Origin: Competibacteraceae bacterium UBA2792
Lineage (GTDB): Bacteria; Pseudomonadota; Gammaproteobacteria; Competibacterales; Competibacteraceae
DNA: 9,374 nucleotides
Direction of reading: 5' to 3'
Assembly (NCBI GenBank): GCA_002352125.1
Contig: DEHU01000206.1
Location: 1 to 9,374 of the forward strand
Shown: positions 8,281 through 9,374 of the stretch, piece after piece
Layout of the letters: each line of letters opens with the position of its first letter
Numbering within the stretch: position 1 is the stretch's first letter
Made by a program: the position numbers and the translations under genes
Notes under the pieces: generated by a model
Told to the model about the DNA's origin: nothing
Database searches by the model: none
The model's input: only the letters and a program-made list of their open reading frames with translations

Positions 8281-8772
8281 TTACGGCGCCGTCTTGGGGG
8301 GCGTGCCGGCCCAGGGCATGATCGGCACCGCCGTAACGGAGTTCTTCGGCGAACCTTCCACTAGCTTGTCGCTATAGACCAGATATATCAGTGTGTTACG
8401 CGGCTGATCGAGAAAGCGCACCACTCGCATTTTCTTAAACAGCAACGAGCGGCGCTCGGTGAACACTTCCTCGCCGGCCTTGAATTTCTCCTTGACGTTG
8501 ATCGGCCCGACCTGCCGGCAGGCGATGGAGGCATCGGACGTGTCCTCGGCCAGCCCCAACCCGCCTTTGATGCCGCCGGTTTGGGAACGGCTGACGTAGC
8601 AGGTCACGCCGTCGATCTTGGGATCGTCGAAGGCTTCGACGACGATTTTGTGGTTTGGCCCCAACCATTGAAACACGGTGTCCACACTGCCGATTTCTTC
8701 GGCTTGAGACGATGCCAACGCCAGTGCCCCCAAGGCGCCGAAAAACAGTCCAGATAGCGGAACGCGTTGCAT
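8281..8772 (-). CDS. creA: CreA family periplasmic protein
   Basis: A 163-residue protein close to E. coli CreA (157 residues) along its whole length. Residues 1-24 form a signal peptide ending SSQA before [10 protein letters not shown], so the mature protein should be periplasmic. Conserved blocks are [75 protein letters not shown] and VPIMPW. Two cysteines (in VTCYVS and SIACRQ) may form a disulphide. The function of CreA is not firmly known; in E. coli it is named for its place next to the creBCD locus, which is not seen here. The start at 8772 fits the signal peptide and has GGAG nine bases upstream on the - strand. It ends 7 bases from the convergent pbpC stop and lies 46 bases downstream of the MEKHLA gene. 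Confidence 0.95.
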   Translation of the reverse strand: MQRVPLSGLFFGALGALALASSQAEEIGSVDTVFQWLGPNHKIVVEAFDDPKIDGVTCYVSRSQTGGIKGGLGLAEDTSDASIACRQVGPINVKEKFKAGEEVFTERRSLLFKKMRVVRFLDQPRNTLIYLVYSDKLVEGSPKNSVTAVPIMPWAGTPPKTAP

Positions 8773-8818
8773 ATGCGGTGTCTCCGTGCAAGAAAATCGA
8801 GTGGGAGCATACCGTAAT

Positions 8819-9298
8819 TCAGGGCAAAAATTGCCAATCGCTAAACATAGCGGCCTGACCGCAAAGCTGGCCCGTTTCGTCCAGCAGGTTCCAGAGCAGG
8901 GCATCGCGAATCCGGAAACGCCGTCCGCTTTTGGCGATGCGCACACCTTCGTACTGATCGACGAATCCGCGCGCCGCCACGTCGGCGAGAAAGCGGGCGC
9001 GGGCGGCCTGTTCCATCGGTTCGGCCGAAAGGCGCGACGGCAAACGGGTCATTGCCGTCCAGTCCATTTCCCAAAGCGCCATCGCGGTTCGGTTGACGTA
9101 GGTGAACACGGGATCGGGCGCAGCGTCGTGGGACAGCAGGGCGAAAGGCGCTTCGAACAGGCGCTGCGCCTGCTCGGGCAGCGGCAGGGCTCTATCCACC
9201 AGTTCGCGCCCGGTCCAGCGGCGCAGGCTGGTTTGCAGGCGAGCGACGTGAGCGGCGAGGAAGTCGTTGGCTGCGCTCGGTTCGGGGAATCGGGACAT
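8819..9298 (-). CDS. MEKHLA domain-containing (PAS-like) protein
   Basis: A 159-residue soluble protein that is almost entirely a MEKHLA domain, a PAS-related fold also found at the C terminus of plant class III HD-ZIP factors. The features used are [20 protein letters not shown] (residues 51-70), [21 protein letters not shown] (74-94), a [20 protein letters not shown] segment, and the closing [20 protein letters not shown]. No output domain is attached, so it is either a stand-alone sensor or binder, or it partners another protein; no ligand is known. ATG at 9298 has GGAA six bases upstream. A TTG at 9313 would add five residues but lacks a ribosome-binding site. It is followed by creA in the same direction, with a 46-base gap, so co-transcription is possible. 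No signal peptide or membrane segment is present. Confidence 0.88.
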   Translation of the reverse strand: MSRFPEPSAANDFLAAHVARLQTSLRRWTGRELVDRALPLPEQAQRLFEAPFALLSHDAAPDPVFTYVNRTAMALWEMDWTAMTRLPSRLSAEPMEQAARARFLADVAARGFVDQYEGVRIAKSGRRFRIRDALLWNLLDETGQLCGQAAMFSDWQFLP

Positions 9299-9374
9299 GG
9301 AGCGTTCCGTCAAATCAGTTGTGGGTTAGTGGCCATCGGGTTGGGGATTTCGGCAGGGCAATCGCGCTATGTGG
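9299..9374. other. Window edge upstream of the MEKHLA gene, no gene assigned
   Basis: These 76 bases hold no supportable gene. On the - strand two frames are open from the edge to stops (TAA ending near 9327, TGA near 9315), so the 3' end of another - strand gene could be here, but the piece is too short to identify. I see no convincing promoter for the MEKHLA gene. Confidence 0.3.

Noticed and set aside
6167..8377. A 736-codon open frame on the + strand in another frame across all of pbpC
   Set aside because: pbpC in its own frame has all GT51 and transpeptidase motifs; the other frame gives Gly/Ala/Arg-rich sequence with no motif. Its length reflects few stops in GC-rich DNA.
8773..8946. 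An N-terminal extension of CreA to 8946
   Set aside because: It would overlap the MEKHLA gene and place extra sequence before a clear signal peptide; E. coli CreA aligns from the shorter start.

Overview
The window is ordinary-looking, GC-rich, densely coded chromosome from a Gram-negative bacterium. The gene order kdsA - eno - ftsB - ispD - ispF is typical of Gammaproteobacteria, and the proteins resemble their E. coli counterparts: FtsB with a closely matching core, CreA nearly collinear, and PbpC with the same domain order. LPS (Kdo) synthesis, FtsB and a bifunctional penicillin-binding protein confirm an outer-membrane organism. I would guess an environmental gammaproteobacterium, but the genus cannot be read from the sequence. 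No tRNA, rRNA, insertion sequence, phage gene or CRISPR array was seen.

Left part (1-5290, all + strand): a 5'-truncated kdsA of the metal-dependent class overlaps a small DUF1330 gene in a TAATG junction. Enolase follows, then a roughly 180-base spacer with two inverted repeats. Next come ftsB (divisome, with an unusually long Lys/Ala/Pro repeat tail), ispD and ispF (two steps of the MEP isoprenoid pathway), and a class II (SIRT4-like) sirtuin. Gaps after ftsB are 19-33 bases, so ftsB-ispD-ispF-sirtuin looks like one transcription unit. The sirtuin sits where E. coli carries truD.

Middle (5232-8273): an unrecognised exported protein, Arg-rich and coiled-coil, is encoded on the - strand. Its 3' end overlaps the sirtuin gene by 59 bases tail to tail. 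It is divergent from pbpC, a class A penicillin-binding protein 1C. The 114-base spacer between them holds several competing inverted repeats.

Right part (8281-9298, - strand): a MEKHLA-domain (PAS-like) protein lies upstream of a creA-family periplasmic protein, in the same direction and 46 bases apart. creA converges on pbpC with a gap of only 7 bases.

Functionally the window is mostly envelope and central metabolism: Kdo for LPS, isoprenoid precursors, FtsB for division, PbpC for peptidoglycan, and enolase for glycolysis. I found no convincing new multi-gene system. The points most worth a second look are the FtsB tail, the sirtuin at the end of the isoprenoid operon, the unknown exported Arg-rich protein, and the dyad-rich spacer before pbpC.
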